Below, piece after piece: positions 43,637 to 53,416 of a stretch of DNA of 64,000 bases. The notes beneath the pieces were generated by a model. It ran no database searches. It was given only the letters and a program-made list of their open reading frames with translations, and had not been told where the DNA came from. The stretch comes from SG8-41 sp964521405 (lineage in GTDB: Bacteria > Pseudomonadota > Gammaproteobacteria > Burkholderiales > SG8-41), in NCBI GenBank assembly GCA_964521405.1, contig CAZFRR010000002.1, positions 1-64,000 on the forward strand. The letters run 5' to 3'. Position 1 is the first letter of the stretch. Every line of letters begins with the position of its first letter. The translations under genes were made by a program, and so were the position numbers.

Positions 43637-45910
43637 TCAAAATACTCCGCCTATAGTAAACTGAAAAGCCTGTATTTGGTCACCGATCATCTTGCGAAAC
43701 GCGTTGGCATAGCTCACCTTGAGCGGGCCCAAAGGGGATATCCACAGCAATCCCACGCCTGCCGAAACGCGGAATTCCTGCTTGATGATCTCGGGATCGT
43801 CTTTTATCAAGCCTGTGTCTATAAAAGCGCTCAATCTCACCGACTTGTCGTTTCTCAGCCCCGGGGCGGGGAAGAGAAGCTCAACGTTGCCGACCACCTT
43901 CTGGTTGCCGCCCGTGGGGTCCCCGTTGATGTCCTTGGGACCTATAGTATAAGACTTGAAGCCACGCACGGAACTGACGCCTCCGGTATAGTAGTTCTTG
44001 AAGAACGGCAATGGCTTGTCGTCGTAGCCGTCGCCATACCCGATCTCACCGTTCAACATCAATGTGAAATCGCGCGTCAGCGGGAAGTAACGTTGATATT
44101 GCGTGGTCAGCTTGTAATAGTGCAGGTCGCCGCCCGGCAGCCCGACCTCGGCGTTCGCCTTGATCATCGTCCCCTTGGTGGGATAGAGCAGGCTGTCGCG
44201 CCCGTCCCGGTACCAGCCGGCAGTGACGAACAAATTGCTGTTTTCGGGTCCGAAAACCGCCACGTAATTCTTGATGCGAAACGGGCTGTCGGCAAAGGTC
44301 GTTATGTCGGTGTTGTCCCACCCCACCCCGTACTGGATGGTATCGATCTCGGTTATCGGGACGCCCAGGCGCAGCACGGCGCCCATGGTATCGGTCGCGT
44401 ATTGACCCAGGTTGTTGTCCGAGGGGGTCAGGTTGCGGTAATAGAGGTCGAATCCCTGGCTCATGCCGTCCACGGTGAAATACGGGTTGGTGTAGGACAG
44501 GGCGTAGACCGTGTTGATCTTGCTGGTGTTGAACGTGGCTGACAGGTGCTTGCCGCTGCCGAAGATATTGTTCTGCGATATCGAGCCTGAAAACATCAGC
44601 CCGTCGCCGCTGCCGAAGCCGGCCCCGAACATGACGATCCCCGTGGGTTTTTCCACGACCGCAACGTTGACATCCACCTGGTCGGTCGCGCCGGTCACGG
44701 CCGGTGTCTCGATATTCACCTCGGTGAAGTAGCCGAGCCGGTCGATGCGTTGCCTGGACTGGGTGACTTTCTCAGCCGAAAGCCAGGCGCCTTCCAGTTG
44801 TCGCATCTCGCGACGCACCACTTCATCGCGCGAGCGATTGTTGCCGGTCACGTTGACACGGCGCACGTAGACGCGGCGGCCGGGATCGATGAAGAAGGTG
44901 AAGGAAGCCTGCTGCTTTTCCTTGTTGATTTCCGGCACCGCGTTGACGTTGGCAAAGGCGTAGCCGTCGTTGCCCAGGCGATCGGAGATGAGCTTGGTCG
45001 ACTCGGTGAGACGCTCGCGCGAGAACACGTCGCCCGGCTGGATCCGGATCAGCTTGCGCACCTCCGCTTCGGGAATCAGCGGCTCCCCCCCCACCTTGAC
45101 CTCCGACACCGTGTATTTCTGGCCCTCGGTAATGCTGATCGTGATGTAAATGTCCTGCTTGTCGGGCGTGATCGAAACCTGGGTCGAGTCGATGCTGAAC
45201 TCGAGATACCCCCGGTTCTGGTAGTACGAGCGCAGCGTTTCCAGGTCGGCGGAGAGTTTCTGCCTCGAATACTGGTCGTCCTTGCTGAACCAGGTGAGAA
45301 GCCCCGGTGTGCGCAGCACGAACTGACTCAAGAGCTCGCTTTCGCGGAAGATCTTGGCACCGATGATGCCGATCTGGCGGATCTTGGCGACCTGTCCCTC
45401 TTCGACATTGAAATTGAGCGAGACGCGATTGCGCTCGAGAGGAGTCACCGTCGTGCTGGCGCTGGCCGCATAATAGCCGCGGCTCAGGTACTGGCGCTTC
45501 AACTCCTGTTCGGCGCGTTCGAGCAGCCCGCGGTCGAAGATGCGGCCTTCCGCGAGCCCGATCTGGCGCATGCCCGCGGCCAGCTGCTCCTTGTTGAATT
45601 CATGGATGCCGGTGAAGTCGATCTGGGCGATCGAAGGCCGTTCCTGCACCACCACTACCAGCACCTCGCCGTCGCGCTCCAGGCTGACATCGCGGAAAAA
45701 TCCGGTCGAGAACAGCGCCCGTATCGCGTCGGACGCTTTCTCGTCCGTCAGGGTGTCGCCGACTTTCACCGGAAGGTAGCTGAAAACCGTGCCCGCCTCC
45801 GTACGCTGTATGCCTTCTACGCGAATGTCCCGGATGACGAAGGGTTCAATGGCTTGGGCCGCCGACGCAGAGAATGCGAGCAGCAACCAGACGGCGCGAA
45901 ACCAACGCAT
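43637..45910 (-). CDS. bamA: Outer membrane protein assembly factor BamA
   Basis: A 757-residue Omp85 protein, the core of the BAM complex inserting beta-barrel proteins. The signal peptide WFRAVWLLLAFSASAAQA ends near 20. Five POTRA domains follow (the first is FVIRDIRVEGIQRTEAGTVF), to about residue 420. The 16-stranded barrel includes the conserved loop GGVSSVRGFKSYTIGP, with the VRGF motif, and ends with the C-terminal beta-signal FQFTIGGVF, whose last Phe is the recognition residue. It is 4 bp after rseP and is essential in Gram-negatives. Confidence 0.97.
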   Translation of the reverse strand: MRWFRAVWLLLAFSASAAQAIEPFVIRDIRVEGIQRTEAGTVFSYLPVKVGDTLTDEKASDAIRALFSTGFFRDVSLERDGEVLVVVVQERPSIAQIDFTGIHEFNKEQLAAGMRQIGLAEGRIFDRGLLERAEQELKRQYLSRGYYAASASTTVTPLERNRVSLNFNVEEGQVAKIRQIGIIGAKIFRESELLSQFVLRTPGLLTWFSKDDQYSRQKLSADLETLRSYYQNRGYLEFSIDSTQVSITPDKQDIYITISITEGQKYTVSEVKVGGEPLIPEAEVRKLIRIQPGDVFSRERLTESTKLISDRLGNDGYAFANVNAVPEINKEKQQASFTFFIDPGRRVYVRRVNVTGNNRSRDEVVRREMRQLEGAWLSAEKVTQSRQRIDRLGYFTEVNIETPAVTGATDQVDVNVAVVEKPTGIVMFGAGFGSGDGLMFSGSISQNNIFGSGKHLSATFNTSKINTVYALSYTNPYFTVDGMSQGFDLYYRNLTPSDNNLGQYATDTMGAVLRLGVPITEIDTIQYGVGWDNTDITTFADSPFRIKNYVAVFGPENSNLFVTAGWYRDGRDSLLYPTKGTMIKANAEVGLPGGDLHYYKLTTQYQRYFPLTRDFTLMLNGEIGYGDGYDDKPLPFFKNYYTGGVSSVRGFKSYTIGPKDINGDPTGGNQKVVGNVELLFPAPGLRNDKSVRLSAFIDTGLIKDDPEIIKQEFRVSAGVGLLWISPLGPLKVSYANAFRKMIGDQIQAFQFTIGGVF

Positions 45911-45914
45911 GTGT

Positions 45915-47285
45915 TCAGCCGCTTACCAGAAGGCGCGTTATATCGTTATAGAGGGCGAATGCCATCAGGATGAACAGCAGCGCCATGCCAGCATGCTGCC
46001 CGATCTCCATGACCCGCTCTGAGATCGGACGACCTTTAAAAATTTCGATCGTATAATACATCAAATGCCCGCCATCCAGTAACGGGATCGGCAGCAGATT
46101 CAGCACGCCGAGGCTGATGCTGATCAACGCCATGAACAGCAGGTACGACGCGACCCCGCTCTGCGCGGACTGCCCTGCGTAATCGGCAATGGTGATCGGG
46201 CCGGAGAGGTTCTTGAGCGATACTTCGCCCGTTATCATCTTGCCGAGCATCTTCAAGCTGAATACCGAGGTGTCCCAGGTCTTGCCGAACGCTTTGAGGA
46301 GGCTTTCCCACGGACCGTAGCGCACCTCGACGATCATGCCGGAGAGCGCCGAGCGGTCCACCAGCGGCGCAGCCCCGATCCGGCCGATCTTCTGCCCGTT
46401 CTCGAGCACGACATCGGGCGTTACCTGGACCGCGGGTTGCAGCACTCCGTTGCGCCTCACCTCGATCACCAACGGCACGCCGGGCTGGCTGCGCACGGTC
46501 GTGACCACTTCATCCCAGAACCCGATGCGCCGGTTGCCGATCGCGACGATCTCGTCGCCTGCCTGAAAGCCGGCGCGCCGGGCTACCCCGCCGCTCGTCA
46601 GCTCGCCAATCACCGGTTTCAACTTGAGCGGCAGGCGAGTCAAGCCCAGCGTGCGCAGGAAATCGCTGTCGAGGTCCGCCGCCGTCAGTCCGGACAGATC
46701 CAGCTTTCGCCACTCGATATTGCCAGCCGTGCCGCGCACCTCGACCGTGACCGCGGACTTCTCAACGCCACGCTTCAGCAGTATCCAGCGCGCATCCTGC
46801 CAGGTTGCAACCGCCTCCTCCCCGATTCTCACCAGGGTATCGCCCGCGGCAAATCCGGCTGCCCGGGCCACCGTGGCCGGCGGTGGCTCGCCAATCACCG
46901 GCTTGATGCCGGGAACGCCGTGCATGAAAAGCCCCCAGTAGAGGGCTATCGCCAGCAGAAAGTTGGCTGCCGGACCCGCGACCACGATGGCGATGCGGCG
47001 CCAGACCGATTGACGATTGAATGCGCGCGGCAGGTCCTCGCGTGCCACCGCCCCCTCGCGCTCGTCCAGCATCTTGACGTAACCGCCGAGCGGGAAAGCG
47101 GCAATCACCCACTCGGTCGCATCGCGGCCGAGCTTGACTGCCCACAGCGGCCTGCCAAATCCGATCGAGAAGCGCAGCACTTTCACGCCGCAGGTGTGCG
47201 CGACGATGTAGTGACCGAATTCATGCACCACGATCAGGCAGCCCAAGGCCGCCACAAAAGCAACGATGGTGATCAACAGCGTCAT
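45915..47285 (-). CDS. rseP: Site-2 intramembrane metalloprotease RseP
   Basis: A 456-residue zinc metalloprotease of the inner membrane. The zinc motif HEFGH (VVHEFGHYIVA, about residues 20-30) is in TM1, and the third zinc ligand is in LNLLPIPLLDGGHLMYY near the C-terminus. Two PDZ domains lie between, near 115-205 (PVIGEPPPATVARAAGFAAG) and 210-300 (PVIGELTSGGVARRAGFQAG). RseP cuts RseA after the site-1 protease, releasing the sigma-E encoded at 21.6 kb. Between dxr and bamA, the conserved place. Confidence 0.97.
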   Translation of the reverse strand: MTLLITIVAFVAALGCLIVVHEFGHYIVAHTCGVKVLRFSIGFGRPLWAVKLGRDATEWVIAAFPLGGYVKMLDEREGAVAREDLPRAFNRQSVWRRIAIVVAGPAANFLLAIALYWGLFMHGVPGIKPVIGEPPPATVARAAGFAAGDTLVRIGEEAVATWQDARWILLKRGVEKSAVTVEVRGTAGNIEWRKLDLSGLTAADLDSDFLRTLGLTRLPLKLKPVIGELTSGGVARRAGFQAGDEIVAIGNRRIGFWDEVVTTVRSQPGVPLVIEVRRNGVLQPAVQVTPDVVLENGQKIGRIGAAPLVDRSALSGMIVEVRYGPWESLLKAFGKTWDTSVFSLKMLGKMITGEVSLKNLSGPITIADYAGQSAQSGVASYLLFMALISISLGVLNLLPIPLLDGGHLMYYTIEIFKGRPISERVMEIGQHAGMALLFILMAFALYNDITRLLVSG

Positions 47286-47322
47286 GGTCCGGGCGTCTCT
47301 TTTAATGTGACAGGCAGGTGGT

Positions 47323-48549
47323 TCAGGGACCCGCAGCCCGGCGCATCGCCGTCATGGCGCCAGCGGGAGGCGCCGCGCGCAGCCAGTTCTCCGCTTTCTC
47401 GCGCCCCTGGCGATCAGCGGCGAGCACATCTTCAAGACCCGACACCGGCCCGAGGGGAACTTCGGCCAGAACCGCCTCGATCAATGCCGGGATCCGGGAA
47501 AATCCAAGCGCACCCGCGAGAAAGCTGGCAACCGCCACCTCGTTGGCGGCGTTGAGCACGGTGGGCGCGGTACCACCCGCTGCGAGGGCCTCGTAGGCGA
47601 GCCGCAAGCAGGGGAAACGCCGGGGATCCGGGCGCTCGAAATGAAGCGCTCCGACACGCACCAGATCGAGATATTCGACGCCCGCGGTAATTCGCTCCGG
47701 AAAACCCAGTGCAAAAGCAATGGGCGTTCGCATGTCGGGGTTGCCGAGTTGAGCCATCACCGAGCCATCGATGTATTCAACCAGTGAATGCACCACGCTT
47801 TCGGGATGGATCACGACGTCGATCTGCTCGGGGCCCACATCGAACAGCCAGCGGGCCTCGATCACTTCCAGCCCCTTGTTCATCATCGTCGCCGAGTCCA
47901 CCGAGATCTTGCGACCCATTTCCCAGTTGGGATGAGCGCAGGCTTCATCGGGCGTCACCTTTTCCAGCTGGCGCAGCGTGGCGGAGCGAAACGGCCCGCC
48001 GGACGCCGTCAGCAGTATGCGCCGCACGCCGGCTGCGGCGGGCGCCGCGTAACCGCGCGGCAACGCCTGGAATATCGCATTGTGCTCGCTGTCGATTGGC
48101 AGCAGCATCGCGCCGCTCGCCCGCACGGCATCCATCAACACGGCGCCCGCGGTGACCAGGGACTCCTTGTTTGCCAGCAGGATTTTCTTGCCGGCCCGCG
48201 CCGCCGCCAGCGTCGGTCGCAGCCCGGCGATCCCCACGATCGCCGCCATGACCGTGTCAATCTGGGGCAGGCTCGCCACCGCTTCGAGCGCTGCCACGCC
48301 TTGTCGCACCTCGCAATCGAGGCCCGCCTGCAACAGCTTTTGCCGCAGATCCGCCGCCGCCGCGGCTTCCAGCACGACAGCCATGCGCGGCTGGAATTCG
48401 AGGCATTGCTGAAAGAGCGTTTCCGTGTTGTTGCGGGCGGTCAGCGCCACCACCTCGAACTTGTCGCGATGTCGTGCCACGACGTCGAGCGTATTGACCC
48501 CCACGCTGCCGGTGGAGCCCAGTATGGTAAGGCGCTGTTTATCCGCCAT
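47323..48549 (-). CDS. dxr: 1-deoxy-D-xylulose 5-phosphate reductoisomerase
   Basis: A 408-residue NADPH-dependent enzyme making 2-C-methyl-D-erythritol 4-phosphate, the committed step of the non-mevalonate isoprenoid pathway. Motifs: LTILGSTGSVGVNTLDVV (NADPH), ANKESLVTAGAVL, the metal and substrate region LPIDSEHNAIFQAL, TASGGPFR, and HPNWEMGRKISVDSATMMNK. Its products feed UppS two genes upstream. Between cdsA (9 bp) and rseP (37 bp). Confidence 0.97.
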   Translation of the reverse strand: MADKQRLTILGSTGSVGVNTLDVVARHRDKFEVVALTARNNTETLFQQCLEFQPRMAVVLEAAAAADLRQKLLQAGLDCEVRQGVAALEAVASLPQIDTVMAAIVGIAGLRPTLAAARAGKKILLANKESLVTAGAVLMDAVRASGAMLLPIDSEHNAIFQALPRGYAAPAAAGVRRILLTASGGPFRSATLRQLEKVTPDEACAHPNWEMGRKISVDSATMMNKGLEVIEARWLFDVGPEQIDVVIHPESVVHSLVEYIDGSVMAQLGNPDMRTPIAFALGFPERITAGVEYLDLVRVGALHFERPDPRRFPCLRLAYEALAAGGTAPTVLNAANEVAVASFLAGALGFSRIPALIEAVLAEVPLGPVSGLEDVLAADRQGREKAENWLRAAPPAGAMTAMRRAAGP

Positions 48550-48558
48550 CGGTGATGA

Positions 48559-49377
48559 CTAGCCTGCGTAGGGCATCAGGACGGCGGCCATGGGCAGGGC
48601 TGCGGTCAGGCTGTCGATCCGGTCGAGGACGCCGCCATGTCCAGGCAGCAGCGTGCCGCTGTCCTTGGCACCCGCCTGGCGCTTGACAGCCGATTCAAAC
48701 AAATCTCCCACCACGCTCAGCACCGCCACACCTGCGAATAAAATCGCCCCGCCGTAGCCGTTCCACCAGCCCCACTCCGGCGCCACGCGGGACAGGACGA
48801 AATAATACACCGCCACCGCCACCGCAGCGCCCGCCACGCCCTCCCAGGTCTTGCCCGGACTGATGGCGGGCGCCAGTTTGTGCCTGCCCCATGCCCGCCC
48901 GCTCAGATAGGCCGCGGTGTCGGCCAGCCATATGATCATCAGGACGGCGAGCAACCGGCCGGGGCTCGCCTGCAGCCGCGCGAGAGCCAGCCAGGCGGGC
49001 ACCAGCACGATCAGGCCCGCGCATCCCAGGACGAAAATCGACTTCACGTGCCTGAAGCGAGCCAGCCACGGCACGACCATGAGCAGCCAGAATACGCAGG
49101 CGGCGCCGTAGATCCCGGTCTCCGCGGGGGACAGGCGGCCGGCCTCGGCAGGATGGCTTGCGACCAGCAGCCAGGCCGCGGCGGCGGCGGCGAACACGAG
49201 TCCGGAAAATATCCAGCGGTGAACCCCCTGCATCCCCGCCAGAGCAGCCCATTCGCGGCTGGCAATCAGCAACACTGGCACTAACAGCGCAGCCCACCAC
49301 GCGTTGGGCAGATACAGAAGGGCCGAGATGCACGCGGCAAGCAGGACGACTGCCGTGGCAAGTCGCGCGATAAACAT
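48559..49377 (-). CDS. cdsA: Phosphatidate cytidylyltransferase
   Basis: A 272-residue polytopic membrane enzyme making CDP-diacylglycerol from phosphatidate and CTP. About eight hydrophobic segments are seen. The family signature near the C-terminus is SAVKRQAGAKDSGTLLPGHG followed by GVLDRIDSL, with the conserved Asp pair; SPGKTWEGVAGA comes before it. The ATG at 49377 begins the first helix (FIARLATAVVLLAACISALL). Its product is the substrate of PgsA at 6 kb. Between uppS (35 bp) and dxr. Confidence 0.96.
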   Translation of the reverse strand: MFIARLATAVVLLAACISALLYLPNAWWAALLVPVLLIASREWAALAGMQGVHRWIFSGLVFAAAAAAWLLVASHPAEAGRLSPAETGIYGAACVFWLLMVVPWLARFRHVKSIFVLGCAGLIVLVPAWLALARLQASPGRLLAVLMIIWLADTAAYLSGRAWGRHKLAPAISPGKTWEGVAGAAVAVAVYYFVLSRVAPEWGWWNGYGGAILFAGVAVLSVVGDLFESAVKRQAGAKDSGTLLPGHGGVLDRIDSLTAALPMAAVLMPYAG

Positions 49378-49412
49378 GGCAGGTAAGCCCGCGACAGCCG
49401 CGGCGCGCCCGG

Positions 49413-50210
49413 TTAACTGGTTGAGCGAGCGCCGCCGAGGCTCACCGCAGCCACGGCGGCATCGTCCGGAAGCTGCTCGCTGGTGCGCCCGAAGCGGCGT
49501 TCGCGCTGCTGATAGGAAACGAAGGCCCGGTCGAGCGCGGCCGCGTCGAAATCCGGCCACAGCGTCTCGGTGAAGTAGAGCTCGGTGTAGGCCAGCTGCC
49601 ACATCAGGAAATTGCTGATCCGCTGCTCGCCCCCGGTCCGGATGAAGAGGTCGGGCTCGGGGGCAAAGCCCATCGCGAAATGCTGCGCCAGGTCGCGCTC
49701 GCTGAAACCGGAAGCGAGCTCGGGACGATCGCGCAACATGCGGTTCACCGCCTGCACGACGTCCCATCGGCCGCCGTAGTTGGCTGCGATTGTCAGCGTC
49801 AACCGCTGGTTCCCGGCCGTTAGCGCCTCGGCCTCCCTCACCAGGCGCTGGAGCTTCGACTCGAAGCGCTCGAGGTCACCGATCACCCTGAAACGGATGC
49901 CGTTTTCGTGAAGCTTCTCGACTTCCTGCTCGAGAGCCATGACAAAGAGCTGCATCAGGAACGACACTTCATCCGCCGGCCGGCGCCAGTTTTCACTGCT
50001 GAACGCGAACAGCGTCAGGAATTCCACGCCGCGGTCGGCGCAGGCCCGCACGGTGTTGCGCACCGCGTCCACCCCGCGCCGGTGCCCCGCCACCCGCGGC
50101 AGATAGCGCTGCTTGGCCCAGCGCCCGTTGCCATCCATGATGATGGCGACGTGGCGCGGGATGCGGCGCGCGTCAGGGACCTCGAGCGTCGAGCTGGTGA
50201 AAGTCGTCAT
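49413..50210 (-). CDS. uppS: Undecaprenyl diphosphate synthase
   Basis: A 265-residue cis-prenyltransferase making the C55 lipid carrier for cell-wall and polysaccharide synthesis. The signature HVAIIMDGNGRWAKQR holds the catalytic Asp, with GHRRGVDAVR, LFAFSSENWRRP, ANYGGRWD and DLFIRTGGEQRISNFL following. The end is longer than usual (GRTSEQLPDDAAVAAVSLGG) and probably disordered. The ATG at 50210 has little ribosome binding site; a TTG upstream is less likely. Gene order frr-uppS-cdsA is standard. Confidence 0.96.
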   Translation of the reverse strand: MTTFTSSTLEVPDARRIPRHVAIIMDGNGRWAKQRYLPRVAGHRRGVDAVRNTVRACADRGVEFLTLFAFSSENWRRPADEVSFLMQLFVMALEQEVEKLHENGIRFRVIGDLERFESKLQRLVREAEALTAGNQRLTLTIAANYGGRWDVVQAVNRMLRDRPELASGFSERDLAQHFAMGFAPEPDLFIRTGGEQRISNFLMWQLAYTELYFTETLWPDFDAAALDRAFVSYQQRERRFGRTSEQLPDDAAVAAVSLGGARSTS

Positions 50211-50242
50211 CCTGTTATTCGGCGGCACGCGATTCAGGACCT

Positions 50243-50800
50243 TCAAATGGCCAGCAAGTCGGTTTCCTTCTGCTGCAAGAGCTTGTCGATCTCCGCAATA
50301 TGGCGGTCGGTGAGCTTCTGGACGTCATCCTGCGCGCGGCGCTCCTCGTCTTCAGCCGCCTTCTTCTGCTTCAACAGGTCCTTCAAGTGATTGTTGGCGT
50401 CGCGCCGGACGTTGCGCACCGCCACGCGTGCGTTTTCGCCTTCGTGACGCACCACCTTGATCAGCTCCTTGCGCCGCTCCTCGGTCAACGCCGGCATCGG
50501 CACTCGTACCGTCTCCCCCATGCTCGACGGGTTCAACCCGAGGTCGGAATCCCGTATCGCCTTTTCGATCGCGGCCGACATTTTCTTGTCCCAGGGGCTG
50601 ACCCCGATGGTCCGGGCATCGATGAGCGTCACGTTGCCAACCTGGGGAATCGGCGTCGGCGTGCCGTAGTAGTCCACCAGGATGTGATCGAGGATCCCCG
50701 CATGGGCCCGGCCGGTGCGGACCTTTCCCAGGTCGGCCTTCAGCGTCTCCAGGGTCTTCTTCATCTTCTGTTCAGCGGTCTTCTTGACGTCGGCAATCAT
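50243..50800 (-). CDS. frr: Ribosome recycling factor
   Basis: A 185-residue tRNA-mimicking factor that splits post-termination ribosomes with EF-G. The three-helix bundle part is clear: AEQKMKKTLETLKADLGKVR (9-28) with TGRAH, and the C-terminal VRRDANNHLKDLLKQKKAAE, EDDVQKLTDRHI-type helix. Domain II has VDYYGTPTPIPQVGNVTLID. Length is the family norm. It follows pyrH by 26 bp and is expected to be highly expressed with rpsB-tsf. Confidence 0.97.
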   Translation of the reverse strand: MIADVKKTAEQKMKKTLETLKADLGKVRTGRAHAGILDHILVDYYGTPTPIPQVGNVTLIDARTIGVSPWDKKMSAAIEKAIRDSDLGLNPSSMGETVRVPMPALTEERRKELIKVVRHEGENARVAVRNVRRDANNHLKDLLKQKKAAEDEERRAQDDVQKLTDRHIAEIDKLLQQKETDLLAI

Positions 50801-50826
50801 GGCTCACCTCCCACGCGCGTCACCAG

Positions 50827-51546
50827 TCAATTATGCAGGAAAGTTCCCTCGTCCTCGCCCAGCACGATGCGCTTTAGCGCGGCCGGCTTGAAGATGCTGA
50901 AGACGTTGATCGGCAGCTTCTGGTCGCGGCACAGCGTCAATGCCGTGGCATCCATCACCTTCAGGTTCTTGATGATAGCCTCGTCAAAGGTAAGATGCTT
51001 GTAGCGCATGGCGTCGGGATGGGTCTTGGGGTCGTCGGTGTAGACTCCGTCCACCTTGGTCGCCTTCAGCACGAGGTTCACGTTCATTTCCATGCCGCGC
51101 AGCGCGGCCGCGGTGTCGGTCGTGAAAAAGGGATTGCCGGTGCCGGCGGCAAAGATGACCACCTTGCCCTCTTCCAGATAGCGCATCGCCTTGCCGCGGA
51201 TATAGGGCTCGACCACCTGCTCGATGTTGAGCGCGGATTGCACACGGCCCGCCAGGCTGACGTGCCGCATCGCATCCTGCAGCGCCAGCGCGTTCATGAC
51301 CGTCGCCAGCATGCCCATGTAATCCGCGGTGGCCCGGTCCATGTGCGAAGCCCCGGGCGCGACGCCGCGGAAGATGTTGCCCCCGCCGATGACCACGGCC
51401 ACCTCCACGCCGAGGTTCACCACTTCGGCGATCTCGCCGACAATGCGGTCGACGGTATCCCGGTTGATGCCATAGCTGTCCTCGCCCATTAACGCTTCCC
51501 CGCTCAGCTTCAGCAGGATGCGTTTGTAGGCGGGTGTCTGCGGCAT
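50827..51546 (-). CDS. pyrH: Uridylate kinase
   Basis: A 239-residue hexameric UMP kinase, distinct from eukaryotic UMP/CMP kinases. Motifs: KRILLKLSGEALMGE (8-22), AVVIGGGNIFRGVAPGAS, MDRATADYMGMLATVMNALA, AAGTGNPFFTTDTAAALRG and KATKVDGVYTDDPK. The ATG at 51546 is chosen; a longer reading runs into the tsf end. Supplies UDP towards pyrG-made CTP. Standard placement between tsf and frr. Confidence 0.97.
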   Translation of the reverse strand: MPQTPAYKRILLKLSGEALMGEDSYGINRDTVDRIVGEIAEVVNLGVEVAVVIGGGNIFRGVAPGASHMDRATADYMGMLATVMNALALQDAMRHVSLAGRVQSALNIEQVVEPYIRGKAMRYLEEGKVVIFAAGTGNPFFTTDTAAALRGMEMNVNLVLKATKVDGVYTDDPKTHPDAMRYKHLTFDEAIIKNLKVMDATALTLCRDQKLPINVFSIFKPAALKRIVLGEDEGTFLHN

Positions 51547-51587
51547 GATGTCTCCAGTCGTGTTGGCGGTGCGATGCAGCGGGTCCC

Positions 51588-52472
51588 TCACCCCGCCTGG
51601 CCGACCTGCGCCATCACTTCGGAAACAAAATCGTCCTTCTTTCTTTCCAGACCCTCGCCCACCACGTAGAGGGCGAATGCGGCGACCGACGCGCCTTTTG
51701 ACTTCAGCAGCTGCTCGACGCTCTGCTTGTCGTTCTTGACGAACGGCTGGCCGAGCAACGTGACTTCCTTGAGAAATTTCTGGACCGAGCCTTCCACCAT
51801 TTTCTCGACGATGTTGGCCGGCTTGCCGGATTCCGCTGCCTTGGCGGCCGCGATCGAGCGCTCCTTCTGCATGAGTTCGGCCGGTACCGCGGCCACCGAC
51901 AGCGCGGCCGGCTTGCTGGCGGCGATATGCATGGCGAGATCCCTGGCGAGCTCATCGTCGCCGCCCGCCACATCCACCAGCACGCCGATCCTGGCGCCGC
52001 CGTGGATATAGCTCGCCAGGCGGCCCTGCGCCGCCATGCGCGCGAAGCGGCGAATCGCCAGGTTCTCGCCGATCTTGCCGACCAGCGCTTTGCGCACTTC
52101 TTCCACGGAACTCCCGTTCAGCGGCAAACGGGACAATGCCGCGACATCCGCCGGCTGCTGCGTCGCCGCGAGTTCAGCCAGCTTGCCCGCGAAACCCAGA
52201 AATTCGCCGTTCTTGGCCACGAAATCGGTTTCGCAGTTCACCTCCAGCAGGGCGCCGCTCTTGCCATCCGGCGCAATGTAAACCGCAACCACGCCTTCGG
52301 CCGCAATGCGCGAGGCCGCCTTGCTCGCCTTATTGCCAAGCTTGACCCGCAGGATCTCCTCGGCGCGGCCCAGGTCGCCGTTGGCTTCGGTGAGGGCCTT
52401 CTTGCATTCCATCATCGGGGCATCGGTCTTCTCGCGCAATTCTTTGACCATGCCTGCGGTAATTTCCGCCAT
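51588..52472 (-). CDS. tsf: Elongation factor Ts
   Basis: A 294-residue nucleotide exchange factor for EF-Tu. The N-terminal UBA-like segment (AEITAGMVKELREKTDAPMM) and the core GALLEVNCETDFVAKNGEF are diagnostic. I prefer the ATG at 52472 because GAGG sits six bases before it; an ATG two codons earlier also exists. The C-terminal subdomain (LLGQPFVKNDKQSVEQLL) is of normal length. It follows rpsB by 62 bp, in the universal rpsB-tsf pair. Confidence 0.97.
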   Translation of the reverse strand: MAEITAGMVKELREKTDAPMMECKKALTEANGDLGRAEEILRVKLGNKASKAASRIAAEGVVAVYIAPDGKSGALLEVNCETDFVAKNGEFLGFAGKLAELAATQQPADVAALSRLPLNGSSVEEVRKALVGKIGENLAIRRFARMAAQGRLASYIHGGARIGVLVDVAGGDDELARDLAMHIAASKPAALSVAAVPAELMQKERSIAAAKAAESGKPANIVEKMVEGSVQKFLKEVTLLGQPFVKNDKQSVEQLLKSKGASVAAFALYVVGEGLERKKDDFVSEVMAQVGQAG

Positions 52473-52534
52473 TGCCATCCTCGCTGGTTAAAAAAAGGGG
52501 GCTCGCGCCCCCGCAGCGGATTCACTGCCGTGCT

Positions 52535-53269
52535 TCAGGTTTCCTCGACTTCCATGAATTCCTCGCCGCCGCGAACGATTTCCTTGAGGCTGTCTTGCTT
52601 CCCTTCCAGCACCGCGTCGGCCATGCCGCGCACGTAAAGGCGTATTGCCCGGCTCGAGTCATCGTTGCCCGGGATCACGTAGGCCACGCCTTCCGGCGTA
52701 TGGTTGGTGTCCACCACGCCGATCACCGGGATGCCGAGCTTGCTGGCTTCCGCGATGGCGCCCTTCTGGTAGCCCACGTCGATGATGAACAGCGCGTCGG
52801 GCAGGCCGTTCATGTCCTTGATGCCGCCCAGGCTGCGGTCGAGCTTGGCGATCTCACGCTGGTAACGCAGTGCCTCCTTCTTCGGCAGCTTGTCCATCGA
52901 GCCATCCTGCACCATGGATTCCATTTCCTTCAGCCGCTTGATCGACTGCTTGACGGTCTTGTAATTGGTCAGCATGCCGCCGAGCCAGCGGTAATCGACG
53001 TAGGGCGAGCCGCAGCGTTGCGCCTCCTCCTTGACGATCTCACGCGCCTGGCGCTTGGTGCCGACAAACAGCACCGAGCCCTTGTTGGTCGAGAGCTGGC
53101 GCACGAACTTGAGCGCCTCCTGGTACATCGCCATCGTCTTTTCGAGATTGACGATGTGGATCTTGTTGCGGTGCCCGAAGATATACGGCGCCATCCGCGG
53201 GTTCCAGTAGCGGGTCTGGTGTCCGAAGTGGACTCCCGCCTCCAGCATTTCACGCATCGTGACTGACAT
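52535..53269 (-). CDS. rpsB: 30S ribosomal protein S2
   Basis: A 244-residue S2. Family blocks: TMREMLEAGVHFGHQTRYWN (4-23), MAPYIFGHRNKIHIVNLEKT, VLFVGTKRQA, YRWLGGMLTNY, PDALFIIDV and IPVIGVVDTNHTPEGVAYVI with IPGNDDS. The ATG at 53269 has AGGAGA nine bases before it. It heads the rpsB-to-rnhB minus-strand run and is divergent from map with about 280 bp between, where a sigma-70-like promoter is seen. S2 is expected to autoregulate through its leader, but I saw no clear structure. Confidence 0.98.
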   Translation of the reverse strand: MSVTMREMLEAGVHFGHQTRYWNPRMAPYIFGHRNKIHIVNLEKTMAMYQEALKFVRQLSTNKGSVLFVGTKRQAREIVKEEAQRCGSPYVDYRWLGGMLTNYKTVKQSIKRLKEMESMVQDGSMDKLPKKEALRYQREIAKLDRSLGGIKDMNGLPDALFIIDVGYQKGAIAEASKLGIPVIGVVDTNHTPEGVAYVIPGNDDSSRAIRLYVRGMADAVLEGKQDSLKEIVRGGEEFMEVEET

Positions 53270-53416
53270 ACTTGAACGTCTCCTGTAAGGGTTGAGCCTC
53301 CATCCGCCGAGAGGCCGCCGCAACCGGCAGCCACCCTCACTGGGGCAGATGTGCGTATTGTGCTTATCCGCGTGTTGTGGTTCAGGGCCGCGCCCCCACG
53401 GAAAAGCTAACTGTTT

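Noticed and set aside
48559..49767. An N-terminally extended CdsA (402 codons).
   Set aside because: The extension lies over uppS out of frame; the ATG at 49377 begins the first membrane helix.
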